DNA from: Parapristionchus giblindavisi
Taxonomy: Eukaryota; Nematoda; Chromadorea; Rhabditida; Diplogasteridae
NCBI GenBank assembly: GCA_943737045.1
Contig: CALSFV010000039.1
Span: 635,001 to 699,000, forward strand
Direction of reading: 5' to 3'
Length of the DNA stretch: 64,000 nucleotides
A program made the translations under genes and the position numbers. The notes below the pieces were generated by a model, which saw nothing but the letters and a program-made list of their open reading frames with translations, ran no database searches and was not told the origin of the DNA. Shown piece by piece: positions 11,000 to 22,500 of the stretch. Position 1 is the first letter of the stretch; each line of letters begins with the position of its first letter.

Positions 11000-11135
11000 G
11001 GGTGTGGAGTACATGGGGTATTAAAGGCACACCCCCTATACCCTACGCATTGGCAATACTCTCTCGTAGACAAAGAATGCGAGAGAGTGTGGCCAGAGCG
11101 GAGAGTTAGCTTGGGGTGTCGCTTTAAAGGTCTTG
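11000..11135. mobile_element. Small palindromic element with 'gagagtgtggccagagcgga' core, M5
   Basis: Inverted ends (aaaggcacacccc near 11024, ggggtgtcgcttt near 11114) enclose a purine-rich 'gcgagagagtgtggccaga' core. Related elements are at 26120-26195 and 30745-30842 in introns of the large gene. No protein content. From 11135 to 11520 I see only AT-rich sequence and a fragment (11265-11350) resembling 55790-55870. Confidence 0.5.
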
Positions 11136-11551
11136 ATTATGAAGACAGCTGTCCTTATATTAAATAATAATTTTTTCACTTAATGGTTCGTACAACATAA
11201 ATATCATCTTCATATGATTCCTAATAAATGTGAAATACCAAAGATCAAAGAATATTTAGATATAGAGTGCTTCGTGTGGTGAATCTCTATCATTCTACCC
11301 GAACAGTCTTATAACGAAAAAAACGCGAGGGTCTACATCTTTAAGGAAAAAAAAGAGAAAATAGCATCTTAATATTAAAATTGAACTTTCAATCAACCTT
11401 TTTACACGCACAAAGACTCAGAAATAAGTTAACATAGAAATTATGCAAATATATTGTTGAAATTTGCAGCTGATATCTGCATAACTGCACTTATATTCAT
11501 AATTTGCCTATATTTAACCTTTTGCATGTTTGCACTATTTTGGTGACGCTC

Positions 11552-11558
11552 TATATAA
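11552..11558 (+). promoter_or_regulatory. TATA box of peptide gene B
   Basis: Tatataa in 'tttggtgacgctctatataa', 46 bp upstream of the ATG. The intervening 5' region ends 'tttcattcagaaATG', an acceptor-like sequence two bases before the start codon, as in all four genes. Confidence 0.65.
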
Positions 11559-11597
11559 CCCTCCAATCTCCTTGCTTCGTCATTATTTCATTCAGAA

Positions 11598-11880
11598 ATG
11601 CGTCTTCTTCTCATTCTTCTCATTATCGCCAATCTCGTTTCTTCCTATAATCCGTTTGATGTTATGGGTAACTGCAGGTCAACGTAGGTTTTCTTCTCTC
11701 TCAAATGATCCGTTCATTTTGATCTTTGATCTTAAATTATAGTTGCGAGAACAACGAATACCCTGAGCGTTGCGCTAATCGATGCTTCGACGTAAGATTT
11801 GGCATTCTTGACTTGAAAAGATCAGTGCATATATTCAGGAATACGTTAGCGCACAAGCCAGTGGGGATTGGAGTCGATGA
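11598..11880 (+). CDS. Secreted cysteine-rich peptide B (CX3C-X8-CX3C)
   Basis: Three exons: 11598-11683, 11743-11791 and 11839-11880, all GT-AG, phases 2, 0 and stop TGA. The product has 58 residues. A signal peptide of about 16 (MRLLLILLIIANLVSS) is followed by a short spacer and a core with C27-X3-C31-X8-C40-X3-C44, then a hydrophilic tail. Two CX3C helices joined by a short loop would make a disulphide-linked helical hairpin. That fold is known from unrelated plant and animal defence or channel-binding peptides, but no homology is claimed. A polyadenylation signal (aataaag) follows near 11898. Intron 1 ends with TTTGATC repeats. It is part of a head-to-tail array of four; expression and role are unknown. 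Confidence 0.72.
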
Positions 11881-12137
11881 AGCATATTTGAAGAACGAAT
11901 AAAGCTTATGATAGTAATTGTTCATGCTTACACACGAAACACAGACTGCATTTAAGAATATGGGGACAATACGTTTAATACGAAATTCTTCACGCTTCAT
12001 CGATCCAGTCACGCAAAATTATTCTTGTCCAACAGACTCTAAGAAATTGGCAGCACATTTGCATGAGTTTAATTGCATTAGTCATATTTTTTCTATAATT
12101 TGGCCTTTTGCATGTTCGCACTAATTTGGTGGCGCTG

Positions 12138-12144
12138 TATATAA
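12138..12144 (+). promoter_or_regulatory. TATA box of peptide gene C
   Basis: Tatataa in 'ttggtggcgctgtatataac', again 46 bp before the ATG. Confidence 0.65.
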
Positions 12145-12183
12145 CCCTTCATTCTCTTTGTTTCATCATTATTTCATTCAGAA

Positions 12184-12497
12184 ATGCGTCTTCTTTTCCT
12201 TCTTCTTCTCATTGTCGCCACTATCGTTTCTTCCTATAGTGTCGAATATGACTTTCGTGATCCTATTAGTCAGCAGGAAAATTGCAGGAGGACGTATGTT
12301 TCTCTTTTTCCGTTCCCTTTGATCTTTGATCTTTGATCTTGAATTATAGTTGTGCGGATGAGACAAACGCTTACGTCGAAAATTGCTTCGATGTATGCAT
12401 GCAGGTTCGAGTTGACATTGTGGTCTAGGAATCAGATCTAAAAAACAAACTTCAGATACCCTATCCTCCGGAACCCGTCGAAATTTATAAGTATTAA
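12184..12497 (+). CDS. Secreted cysteine-rich peptide C (CX3C-X10-CX3C)
   Basis: Three exons: 12184-12293, 12350-12404 and 12456-12497, all GT-AG. The product has about 67 residues. The signal peptide is MRLLFLLLLIVATIVSS, then a longer acidic spacer, then C34-X3-C38-X10-C49-X3-C53 and a Pro/Tyr-rich end (IPYPPEP..). The same phases and intron positions as in gene B mark them as recent paralogues. The loop between the cysteine pairs and the tail are the most variable parts, suggesting diversification of the mature peptide over a conserved leader. A polyadenylation signal (aataaag) lies near 12514. Confidence 0.72.
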
Positions 12498-12739
12498 ATA
12501 TGGAGATCGATTAAATAAAGCTTATAATAGTCATTGTTCATTCATGCACACGAAACACAGACTGCATTTAAGAAAAAGGGGACAATACGTTTACTAAGAA
12601 TAATACTTTATTCTTTATTCATAGGGTTATCAAATCTCCCTCCCAATCTCATCATTAAAGTTTCTCTAATTCGTCCCTGAACCCCTTCCTTTGAAAACTG
12701 CCACCGAGCCCAATCCGAAATCGCGTATAAGCGACGGAA

Positions 12740-12830
12740 ATCCATCTCCCCTCTTCCCTGTGTTATTAATGTGATTATGAACATTTATATTTGATGGAAT
12801 AAATAAATAAAATAAATAAATAAATAACAA
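12740..12830 (-). repeat. 3' end of a dispersed retroelement-like repeat (tttgatggaataaata)
   Basis: 'tttgatggaataaataaata' preceded by 'ttaatgtgattatgaacatt' is an inverted copy of the sequence inserted in peptide gene A (10540-10630). It is related to 26747-26790 and 52330-52398. The fixed sequence ending in a short-unit A-rich tail suggests a SINE or LINE 3' end. Confidence 0.5.
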
Positions 12831-12866
12831 GTGATGACACTGGATAAAGGGTTTGGGCTTTATTCA

Positions 12867-12992
12867 ATTCTCCGGTGGTATAGACTACCATCTCGCATTA
12901 ATCTTCTTGAAGTTACCACGATAACGAACCCGGGGATGACCTGGAGATCGACTTTGATGTAGTAATATGGCAGTCTATACCACCGGAGAATT
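12867..12992. repeat. Short inverted repeat around an R1 fragment
   Basis: 'attcaattctccggtggtat' (12867) is mirrored by 'ataccaccggagaattgaat' (12973-12992). The enclosed 80 bp is an R1 fragment (acctggagatcgactttgat). Confidence 0.7.
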
Positions 12993-13373
12993 GAATAACG
13001 CGCTTCATCGATCCAGTCACGCAAACATATCATTCGTCTGATCCTCTCGTTAGTCCATGGTTCTAATCTTGTGACGCCCCAGATAAAGACTTTTTTGATC
13101 TATTTTTAAAAATATATTTTGAATGCCAAGGTGTATCATTTAATGCTTAAACATATTCATAAAACATAAAATTGTACTGGAAAACTATTTTTGTATTCCA
13201 ACCGAGAAAACACGCATAAAGCTCAGAAATGAGACAAAAATTTGCAGCTGAAATTTGCATGACTGTAATTATATTATTCATAATTAGATTTGTCCTTTTG
13301 CATTTTTGCACCATTTTGGTGACGGTCTATTTAACCCTTCATTCTTTTTGTTTCATGATTATTTCGTTCAGAA

Positions 13374-13645
13374 ATGCGTCTTCTTCTCCTTCTTCTCATT
13401 ATCGCCACTATCGTCTATTCCATTCCGTGGGATCCTCATCGTGAAATTTATTTTTGCAAGCAAAGGTAGGTTGTTTTTTAAAGACCCGTTCCCGTTGATC
13501 TTTGATCTTTGATCTTAAATTCTAGATGTTATAATTCCAAAGACGTTGACCGTTGTTTTGATGCTTGTGAAAAGGTTAGAGATGACATTTGTGACTTGAA
13601 AAGATCTGTGAATATCTTTAGGGCTACGAAGAACTGGATGAGTAG
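13374..13645 (+). CDS. Secreted cysteine-rich peptide D (CX3C-X8-CX3C)
   Basis: Exons 13374-13465, 13526-13574 and 13622-13645, all GT-AG. The product is 54 residues: signal peptide MRLLLLLLIIATIVYS, then an acidic/aromatic spacer, then C28-X3-C32-X8-C41-X3-C45, and a seven-residue acidic end (GYEELDE). The promoter block is present (ttttggtgacggtctattta) but the TATA is weaker (tatttaa). A polyadenylation signal lies near 13686. The right copy of the tandem duplication begins inside its second intron, and the window start is the same point of another copy, so at least five members of this family exist at the locus. Confidence 0.72.
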
Positions 13646-14502
13646 GAATTTTATCGGTGAAGCATGCCTATGCATGAAAAGATCGAATAAAGCTTGTGAT
13701 AGTAATTGTTTATGCATACACACGAAACACGAATTGCTTTTAAGATGAAGGGACAATACATTTTTAAAATAATACATTATACTTTTCAAGTGATAACCCT
13801 AGATGAAGGGGTGGGCGTTTTTTTTTGAATTCCTAAGTTGGTACAGACCATAATCTCTCATCAATCTTCTTGACGCCAACGACCACGGGGTTGACCTGGA
13901 GATCGACTTTGATGTAGTTATATTGCATCCACTTAGTGGATCTTCTAGCTATCTTTCGGAATACATTTCTCTTATATGAATCGAAATTCTTAAAGGGATA
14001 AGGAAGACCAAATCAAGTTGAGTTCAGATTGTAGCTTTGACCACTCCGCAATCAAAAATCATTATCAAAAATTTTTTTAAAAATTGTAAAAATGTACAGA
14101 CCAACCAAATAATTCGTAGTGTAACTCAATGGACAGTTGAGTGGTGCACGTGGTGTGGCCGATGGGTCAATTTCCCAATTCGGCTCCCGTTATTTTTTTC
14201 GATTTTCAAAGAAATTTTGTATGTGTTTATGACATCTATTTAATGTTTTGACATTCCCATCATCAATTACAACTCAATTTCTCACATATATGCCGAAAAG
14301 CGTCGGTGTATGGTTTGTCCTAACAAGTTGTGATACTGGTGCGTTCCTGGGTAATACACAGCCTTTCCATCAAGTAGAATAGGCTACAGCATAAAATCAA
14401 ATAAAGATTCATACAAACAAGATTCATCTATATAGACACTGTTTATCTTGAATTAATTATTACATAATAAATATAAAGTAATCAAGCATCGAATGAATGG
14501 AA

Positions 14503-14668
14503 CACTGAGAGCAAACTTACCTGGCAAATCGTTACCCCGATACACTTTCCTGGCAAACGATTACCCCAAATGGTGAATTATTCAACGGCTGAATTCACCA
14601 TTTGGGGTAATCGTTTGCCAGGAAAGTGTATCGGGGTAACGATTTGCCAGGTAAGTTTGCTCTCAGTG
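14503..14668. mobile_element. Second copy of the foldback MITE (inside the tandem duplication)
   Basis: Identical palindrome to 914-1079, carried along by the segmental duplication rather than by independent transposition. Confidence 0.85.
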
Positions 14669-15695
14669 TAGAGGAAGAGTGTAGGCTTGAGTGCATCCGA
14701 TTGGCCTGGAGATAATCAAAATGATTCAATCTTTATCGCAGTCATTCAAGTCTTAGTTGGTGACATTGTCGATAACGACAAAACACACCCTGTTTTCACG
14801 ACAACGGTTGACCACACATGAGGTGTATACGTGCATTCTACCTACAACTGTCTGAGCAGAGCTCACTGACCTAGCATTAAAAAAACTTGCCAACCAGTAA
14901 TATCTTCCTCTTACCTTATTTCATTATCCGTTTCACTTTAGGCAGGCCTCGTCGTACCAGTGTTCACTTTTACCGTTGACTGTCTCGAAGCGCTCGAGGA
15001 GATTGCCTAATATTGATTGATTTGATGGCATTATGGATTGATTCAATCACATCAGACTCATCACTAAGATACTTATACGAAACCTAAACTAGCTCATCCA
15101 AATCATATGTGCCCTTGTAAAAGACAAAAACTAAAACGACAAAGAACCAGCGAATTCAATGTTTCAACTAGAGCTGGCTGCGGGCTCGAAGGGAGGGGAG
15201 TGGGAGTGATGGGAAAGGAAAGGAGGGAGAGGGGAGGAAAAGGACGCTGCCGCAATCCCATTGTAGGCCCACAACTCCCGAATAACCAACTCTAGTTGCA
15301 ACTATTATGCAAAGGAGAGTCCTCTAATGGAAACAAAATTATGTGATGAATAGAAAAATATATTGCATTGATCAAATAAAAAATAAGCCACGTTACCGTT
15401 CGCCCTTGTTGAATAGTTCAGCGTGCCCATCGCCAGAGCCGACATAGGTGAGCCTGAATGGGATACAGTACGGTAAAGAGCAACGATAGCGTAAGGGTAA
15501 ATATATAGTCTTCCAGCAATTTTCCTCGATTATAGATACAACATTTATTATTATGTGATTATTAATTTCCGAGTGTCGATTGACCGACCGTGGCTAATAT
15601 CGGTAATGCCCAGTTTGCGAAAAGAAAAAAAAGGTGAAAGTATGAATGTATAAAAATACGAGAGATTACTACGATTTTGAAATTCATTTTTGCAG

Positions 15696-17700
15696 GCCTC
15701 CTGGACAAACAGCGGCTGCGCAACAACATTTCCGCTGCTACAATCGAGTCCTGCCTCCTTCTCCGTTGCAATTCCATTGGCGAACGTGCACGTGAGATCT
15801 CCTATCAGCCCCGTCCCATCCTTGTCCCTCATTCCGATCGTTCTGTCAATGTTGCCAATGCTCCCCAGACAGAAGTGACCCATGGATATGCGTCCGATGA
15901 GAGCGATTTCGATGAAAAAAAGAGTAATTTTTCTACTCAACCGTGACCCCAAAGCACGGCTGCCACGAGGGACAGAAGAGTAGCAGAGAGAGTAGAAAAG
16001 ATTACGCACTAGTTGGAGAGAGAGAATAATTAGTGACTAGTGACTGGTTCTCGCCACCCTAGTACAGACCATAATCTCTCATCAATCTTCTTGACGCCAA
16101 CGACCACGGGGTTGACCTGGAGATCGACTTTGATGTAGTTATATGGCATCCACTTAGTGGATCTTCTAGCTATCTTTCGGAATACATTTCTCTTATATGA
16201 ATCGAAATTCTTAACGCTTCATCGATCCAGTCACGAAAACATGTCATTTTTCTGATCCACTCGTTAGTCCATCTGTCTAATCTTGCTCTCTGCTGTTGAA
16301 ATCCTTGCATGATCCAAGTAAAATTCGTGCAATTAATGGTATGATATAGCATGGAAAATACTCGAATCATGCATGGATTATCCGTGATCATGCATGGATT
16401 CTGTCATTCCATGCATGATCACGGAAAATTCGTGCACGATCACGGAAGATCCATGCATGATCACGAACGATGGATATTCCATGCTCTGGTGTTGAAATCC
16501 TTGCATGATCACGAATACAAGTATAATCATGCATGATTCGACATTCCATACTTGATCATGCATGGAATATCCATAGTTCGTGATCATGCAGGTATCTTCA
16601 GTGATCATGCACGAATTTTCCGTGATCATGCATGGAATGACAGAATACATGCATGATCACGGATAATCCATGCATGATTCGAGTATATTCCATGCATGAT
16701 CATGCCACTAATTGCACGAATTTTACTTGGATCATGCATGGATTCAAACACCTGAGTGCATGATCATGCATGGAGTGTCGAATCACGCATGATTATATTA
16801 GTATTCGTGATCATGCAAGGATTTCAACTCCAGAATGATCCGTGCCGCTTTTTGCCTTACGAGCTTTACGAGAGCTTTATGGTGAACTAGATATAAATAT
16901 GAAAGTCTAGATCTAATCAGGAGTGAAGCGATGTACATATATCTATATCAAGCATTCGACTCTAATATATTTATCGATTTTACCAAATAATCGGTGATCT
17001 GGCTCTCCAAAACGCATTGGTAATCAAAAGAGCAAACGGATGCCACGATACACTATGTTGGAGAACAATCCCCCTTATTTAGAGAAGTTTGCTTTCCGAA
17101 TGCATTTGTTTTCTTCCATCTGTTTTCGAATTTTTTGAGTAATCGACTTTCTTTTACTACAAGAAATACTTGGAACTCTGCAAATCTGTCTATTGATTTG
17201 TTTGATTTGATTTGAACTGTCACACCATTGAAATCTTGTTAAAGTTCACAATTACTGATAAAATAAAGTCCGAGTTTCCCAATCACATCAGCACAGTTCA
17301 ATCCATAAAATTGAAGGATTATTTTCGCTTTAATGCACGCAGTTCTAGCAAAGATGTTGCAAAAAGGAGCAAATAAAATATGTTCAACCAAAAACATAAA
17401 TATCAGAAAAGCAAAAATAAATTTTAAAAGTAAGAAAAATCAGTTCACGATATATTCTCGGTAAATTTACTGTAATTAATATCATCTACCTTAAACCACG
17501 AAGTTCACTGTTAATTTAAATTTTCATATTTATGCTTATTTTTTATTGGTTTACGCAAACCACGAGCTTACAGGTATTTGAATGGAGGGGATTCAAAGGA
17601 GGGACCCGAGAGATGCTTCGCTCTTGGCAGAATCGGGTATGTTATACACAGGCAACTCTAGTTGCGTTTTATCAGAACTACGTTTCCAATTGGGATATTT

Positions 17701-17736
<36 letters not shown>

Positions 17737-19555
17737 ACTCTTTAATCTAATTAGCTGATTTCCAAATCTAATTGTGTCACGTTACTAGCTAATCGCGCCA
17801 TAATTACATGCAAAATGAGTTGCCTATGCAGTTACGCTAGCTGTTTCAAGTTAACCAGCTCATTCTTCTGATTGGCGTTAATTGAGAGCAACATACGATG
17901 CGGCTTATTCAGCTCTCATAATATTTAAGCCATGCACGTTTTTCGAGAGTGGTCATGATATAACAGAGAAAAGGTAGACCGAAAAAGAGAGATCACACAA
18001 AAGTGAGAGAGCACAGACGATGAGAGTACACCATCGTGCAGATATGCCGTAATTTTGGCACTTCTTCGGTTTCTGGCCACCCCCCCCCTAACCCCCCCCC
18101 CCACCTCCTCTCTCCTTTCGCTATCATTTCGCGTAGTAACCGACCGTCTTTTCGTGGCCAGATACCGAAGAAGTTCAGTAATTTTTTTTGGCTTTTTTTG
18201 CCAAATTTCAATGCGCGCTCTAGAGAGATATACTCGTATTAAAAGAAACGCTGTAATTAAAGGAATGTAAAGGATGGATCATTTATGAACAAAGCATTGA
18301 TATTATTATGTATAAGTTGAACGACTCGGTTGATTCTAGGGACGAAATAGTAATAATATTTTATTCTTTTAAATATAAATGCATGATGAATGATGAAATG
18401 CTTTTCTTTTTTAGAAGAATTCGATGAGGAGACTCCGGCACAGCGCCTCGAGCGACAAAAGAACGCGCTTCTCACGATGATCAGTGTGCGTGAACTGAGA
18501 GCGCTGATTGATGAAGTGGAAGGAAGAGCACCCAGCCTGGCATACGTCAAGGTTGCTAATTCGCCCCTCAAAAGTTTCGAAATGAAAAGAGAAACAGTAT
18601 AGGAGTATCCATGAACGTTGGCAAACCGTTTGCCGACAAACGTCACCCCCCCCCCCCTTCGCTTGTGACGTCGCATTTGCCTGCAACCAGTTTGCTAACG
18701 TTCATGGATACGGCCCCTGAAGATAGACTGTGAAAAGCGAGTATATCTTTCTCTTCTTTTCTTTTCATTTCGTTACTTTCGAACACAGCATTATTGATTG
18801 CCCTCATATAACTAATTTCGAACTAGATTTTTCACTGTTTATTCTTTCCGATGAGTGAAGAGCGCACCGCTAAACGCAGCGGGACTCGAACCCCCCGCAG
18901 GAGTGCTGAAATGCGTGCGATCGGAATGAAACGCATACGTGGCCTCTCGCACATGCGGAAATCTTCGGTAGGTAGCTTTCTTTATCCAATCACAAACATA
19001 CAAAGTAGAAAGTTTAAATAAGGAATAATTAATAGACGAATGTTATAAGGGGAGATTACAAATGCATTGTTATGCGTGCTCATAGTGAAATATTCAACGT
19101 TTAAGAAATCAACCGAGAGATATCGTTCAAAGCTAAGCTTACATGCGTGACCAACCTTTGTCGCTGAAAATGAAGATCGGGTAAGCCAGACGCAAAAATC
19201 ATTTGACATCTTGCGAAGTTTAGGGACTCCGTACTCACTTTTTGTGTTTTTTTAGCGAATTTTGGTTAAATCGGGAGGGTCGAGTGGGAAAACCGGGTAG
19301 GTCTTGCCTTTAGCGATGGTACCGTAAATCACATTTTTTTTGAATGCAATCGTTGCTTGAGACTCCACTAGAACATGTATTTGTTTGTTGATATTGCTAT
19401 ATATTTATTATTATTACTATTTTTACAGACTATGTGAATTCCGTGCACTCATATCACAGATATTATAACTTATTTGTACGTTATAATTATCATTAGGTTG
19501 ATGTACCAAATGCATATTTTGTGTTTGTTTTGTTCCAAATGTTCAAAGTAGACGA

Positions 19556-19589
<34 letters not shown>

Positions 19590-22500
19590 TCAGGATGCTC
19601 AGTGCGCGTCGGGCAAGGACGATTCTGTCTTCTACTTTGAGCATTTGGAGCTGGGCGATTTCAAGGTGCACTACTTCGCCTTTCCTACACCACTATGCCT
19701 TTTTTATTGAATTAAATATAATTGCTATCAACTTATAAGCATGTAGTTTAACTTATTTTCAAACGGCTGAGGTCATAAAGTCGTTCTTACGTCGCCTTAG
19801 GAAATCTAGTCGAGGGAGAGGAGAGAGATCGGCAGGCGCCGCCCCCTCTCCTCACTCTCGATCGCTCTCTTGATTAGGGGATGGCCATACATTTTTGTTC
19901 AACTCACATTTTCAGAACTTATGATAAACGGACCCGATTATAAATGGTCCGTGAAATTGGTTATTTTGGCAAAATATCTGATAAAGTGGGAACTTTCCTG
20001 TTTTTTGGCCCGGGGTAATTTACATAAGTTCTGCATTTGCAGAACTGCTCCCCTGCTAGGGGGAGGCATGCCCTCCCATTTTAGGGAGGGCAGTCCAATG
20101 GGGGCCCGTGCTCCCCGCCCTCTCCTCCAAATGGGAGAGCGCTGGACTGAAACGAAGAAGGAGGAAGACGGCTTTTATAGAAATTTGTAATTATATTAAA
20201 TTTTATTAGGGTTTGAACGAGAGAGTGCGAAAATGGAGAGAGCAATTCCTCATTTTAGCTTCGCATTCCGCAATGGCAGGGTCGGTTTTTACACATTTTA
20301 CATCACGTTTAGACCGCGCAATGGAGAAATAGATATTAATTAAAAAATGGCGAGTGGTGAATGATAGAGAGTTTAATGCAAATTTTCCCCGGGCCAAAAA
20401 ACAGGAAAGTGCCATAAAGTGACCCGTTTTTTTATAAGCGCGCCGATTTATATACTGACCCGTACCCACAATGTGGGTCCTCAAAAAAAAAAGAAAATGT
20501 ATGGGGATTACGACCTCCCTCTTCCGTTCTGTAGGAGATTCTTAGTAATTTGACATGCTAGATATATTTGACGCATGGTCTTACATATGATTCACTGTAG
20601 TTAGATTGGGAACACCCACGGACGGGACAAAGGCGGGTCAGCAAATTGCCGCACACTATATGCAAGCCACCGCGCGTTTTAGGAACCCCTAATTCGCAGA
20701 TGCGGAATTATTTTTGTTTCTTCAAAATTTTGTAGTTTCATGAATTTATTTCGCTTAAATCTTTGATGAGGGTGAACACTGAAACAATCTAAATTGTATT
20801 GGAAAAAATAGAGAAGAAATAAGAGTATTGGCAATACGAAGTTTGCTAAATGCAGTGAAAAGTCCTATATTTCGTTATGTCGCGGAATCTCTGTGAATAC
20901 GACTTTTATTAACATTTTGCATATTCAAATATCTTACAGACCTATGGTTCCGTCTGTCGCGTTGACAAAAGCTATCAGCTAGCTCTCACGACTACGAAAT
21001 TAATTATTTTTGAATTTATTCAGTACGATTTGTTTGCTAATTTACGAACATTTTTGAAAATTCCGCCTCTAGAGTTGCGTTTCTGCATTTAGCAATGCCG
21101 CCTAATACCGTAGTTTTTTTGAACTTTGATGTGCATGTGGCAAAAGGGGCGTACGTCCTTTTGGCTTGTGTGTCCCGTCCGTGCACCAAATAACGCCTGA
21201 CTTCTGCTTGGAATTAGGAAGCGCCAGGTTACCCTTAAAATCCATAAGCATAGGTCGAATAGTTAGGTTATCGGTTTTCAAAATCCGGTCGGGCTTTTCG
21301 ATTTTTGTTAAATTTTGACTCAAAATCCGGTCAGGTTTTTAGATTTTTTTTACTTTGTAGCATACTTTTCGTCCTATGGCCATAAGCAATAACCGACTGT
21401 TCACAACACGGGCATACTGCCTTTTTTATTCGTTTTCTAGTTCTAGCGCTTCTTTTATAGGCATAGGTCGAAAAGTATGTTACAAAGTACCAAGCCTGAC
21501 CGTATTTTGAGTCGAAATTTCCCCAAAAATCGAAAAACCTGACCGCATTTTGAGCCAAAATATCACAACAATCGAAAAACCCGACCGCATTTTGAGCCAA
21601 ATTTGCCAAAAATCGAAAAAACCTGACCGCATTTTGAAAACCGATAACCTAGCTATTCGACCTATGTTTATAGGCTGTCAAGAGCCACTCTCTTGAACCG
21701 CTATGCAATATCTTTATTTATTGTATAAATATATCTTATTGTTAGTAATTCTTGTCATGGTGATGGAATAGATATTGAATTCATAGGTCGAATAGCTATG
21801 TTACACATTTTCAAATGCGGTCAGGTTTTATGATTTTTCGGGATTTTCGGCTCAAAATGCGGCCAGGCTTCGTAGTTTGTAACGTACTTTTCGACCTATG
21901 ATTGCATAGTGGTTCAATAGTAGCTGTTGACAGCCTATAAAAGAAGAACAACAACTAGAAAACGAATAAAAAAGGCAGTATGCCCTTGTTGTGAGCTTAA
22001 GTCGAATTAGACCTACGGCTTTTATGAATGACCTCAGTCGTTTGTAAATAGCTCATAGGTGGGCGCTTGAAAACGAATTGTTTTTGCGCACAGCCTTGAC
22101 TTCCCTTGTGGGGCCTTGCGTATAGCTTTGCCTCGCAAAAATTGGAAAATTTCCAGTCAAATCTGCTAAAAAAATGGCCATGCGCATAGCCTTGCCTTAC
22201 AATTACCAGGTTTGCGCACAGCCTTTCCCCCAGCGTGCCCACCAATGAAATAGCTTAAAGTACATGCTTATTATTAATGATAATTGTATTTAATTTATTT
22301 TTTTTAAATTTTGTTTTAAATTAAATTTAATTTAATTAAAGCTGACAGCGCCCGCGGCTGGCACGGCCGTGGTTCCCGGTACGAATGTCGCCCGTGTGGA
22401 GGGCACCAACAGACGCATCACCTACCAGTTCATTGTCGCCCAGAATGACGCCCCTCAGTTTCCGTAAGTGACAGATTGGACCGTCGTGGGGGATGGTCGT

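Larger units (their letters stand above)
13590..20424. repeat. Right copy of the 6.8-kb tandem segmental duplication
   Basis: This is the direct-orientation partner of 1-6835. The copy starts inside intron 2 of the fourth peptide gene, exactly as the window start does, and ends at the same 'gtgacccg' point. From there it continues into the intron leading to the remaining exons of the large gene, so this is the copy attached to a full downstream gene. A poly-C tract at about 18080 is shorter than its partner and one at about 18645 is longer, which is typical of homopolymer slippage or base-calling error. Confidence 0.93.
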
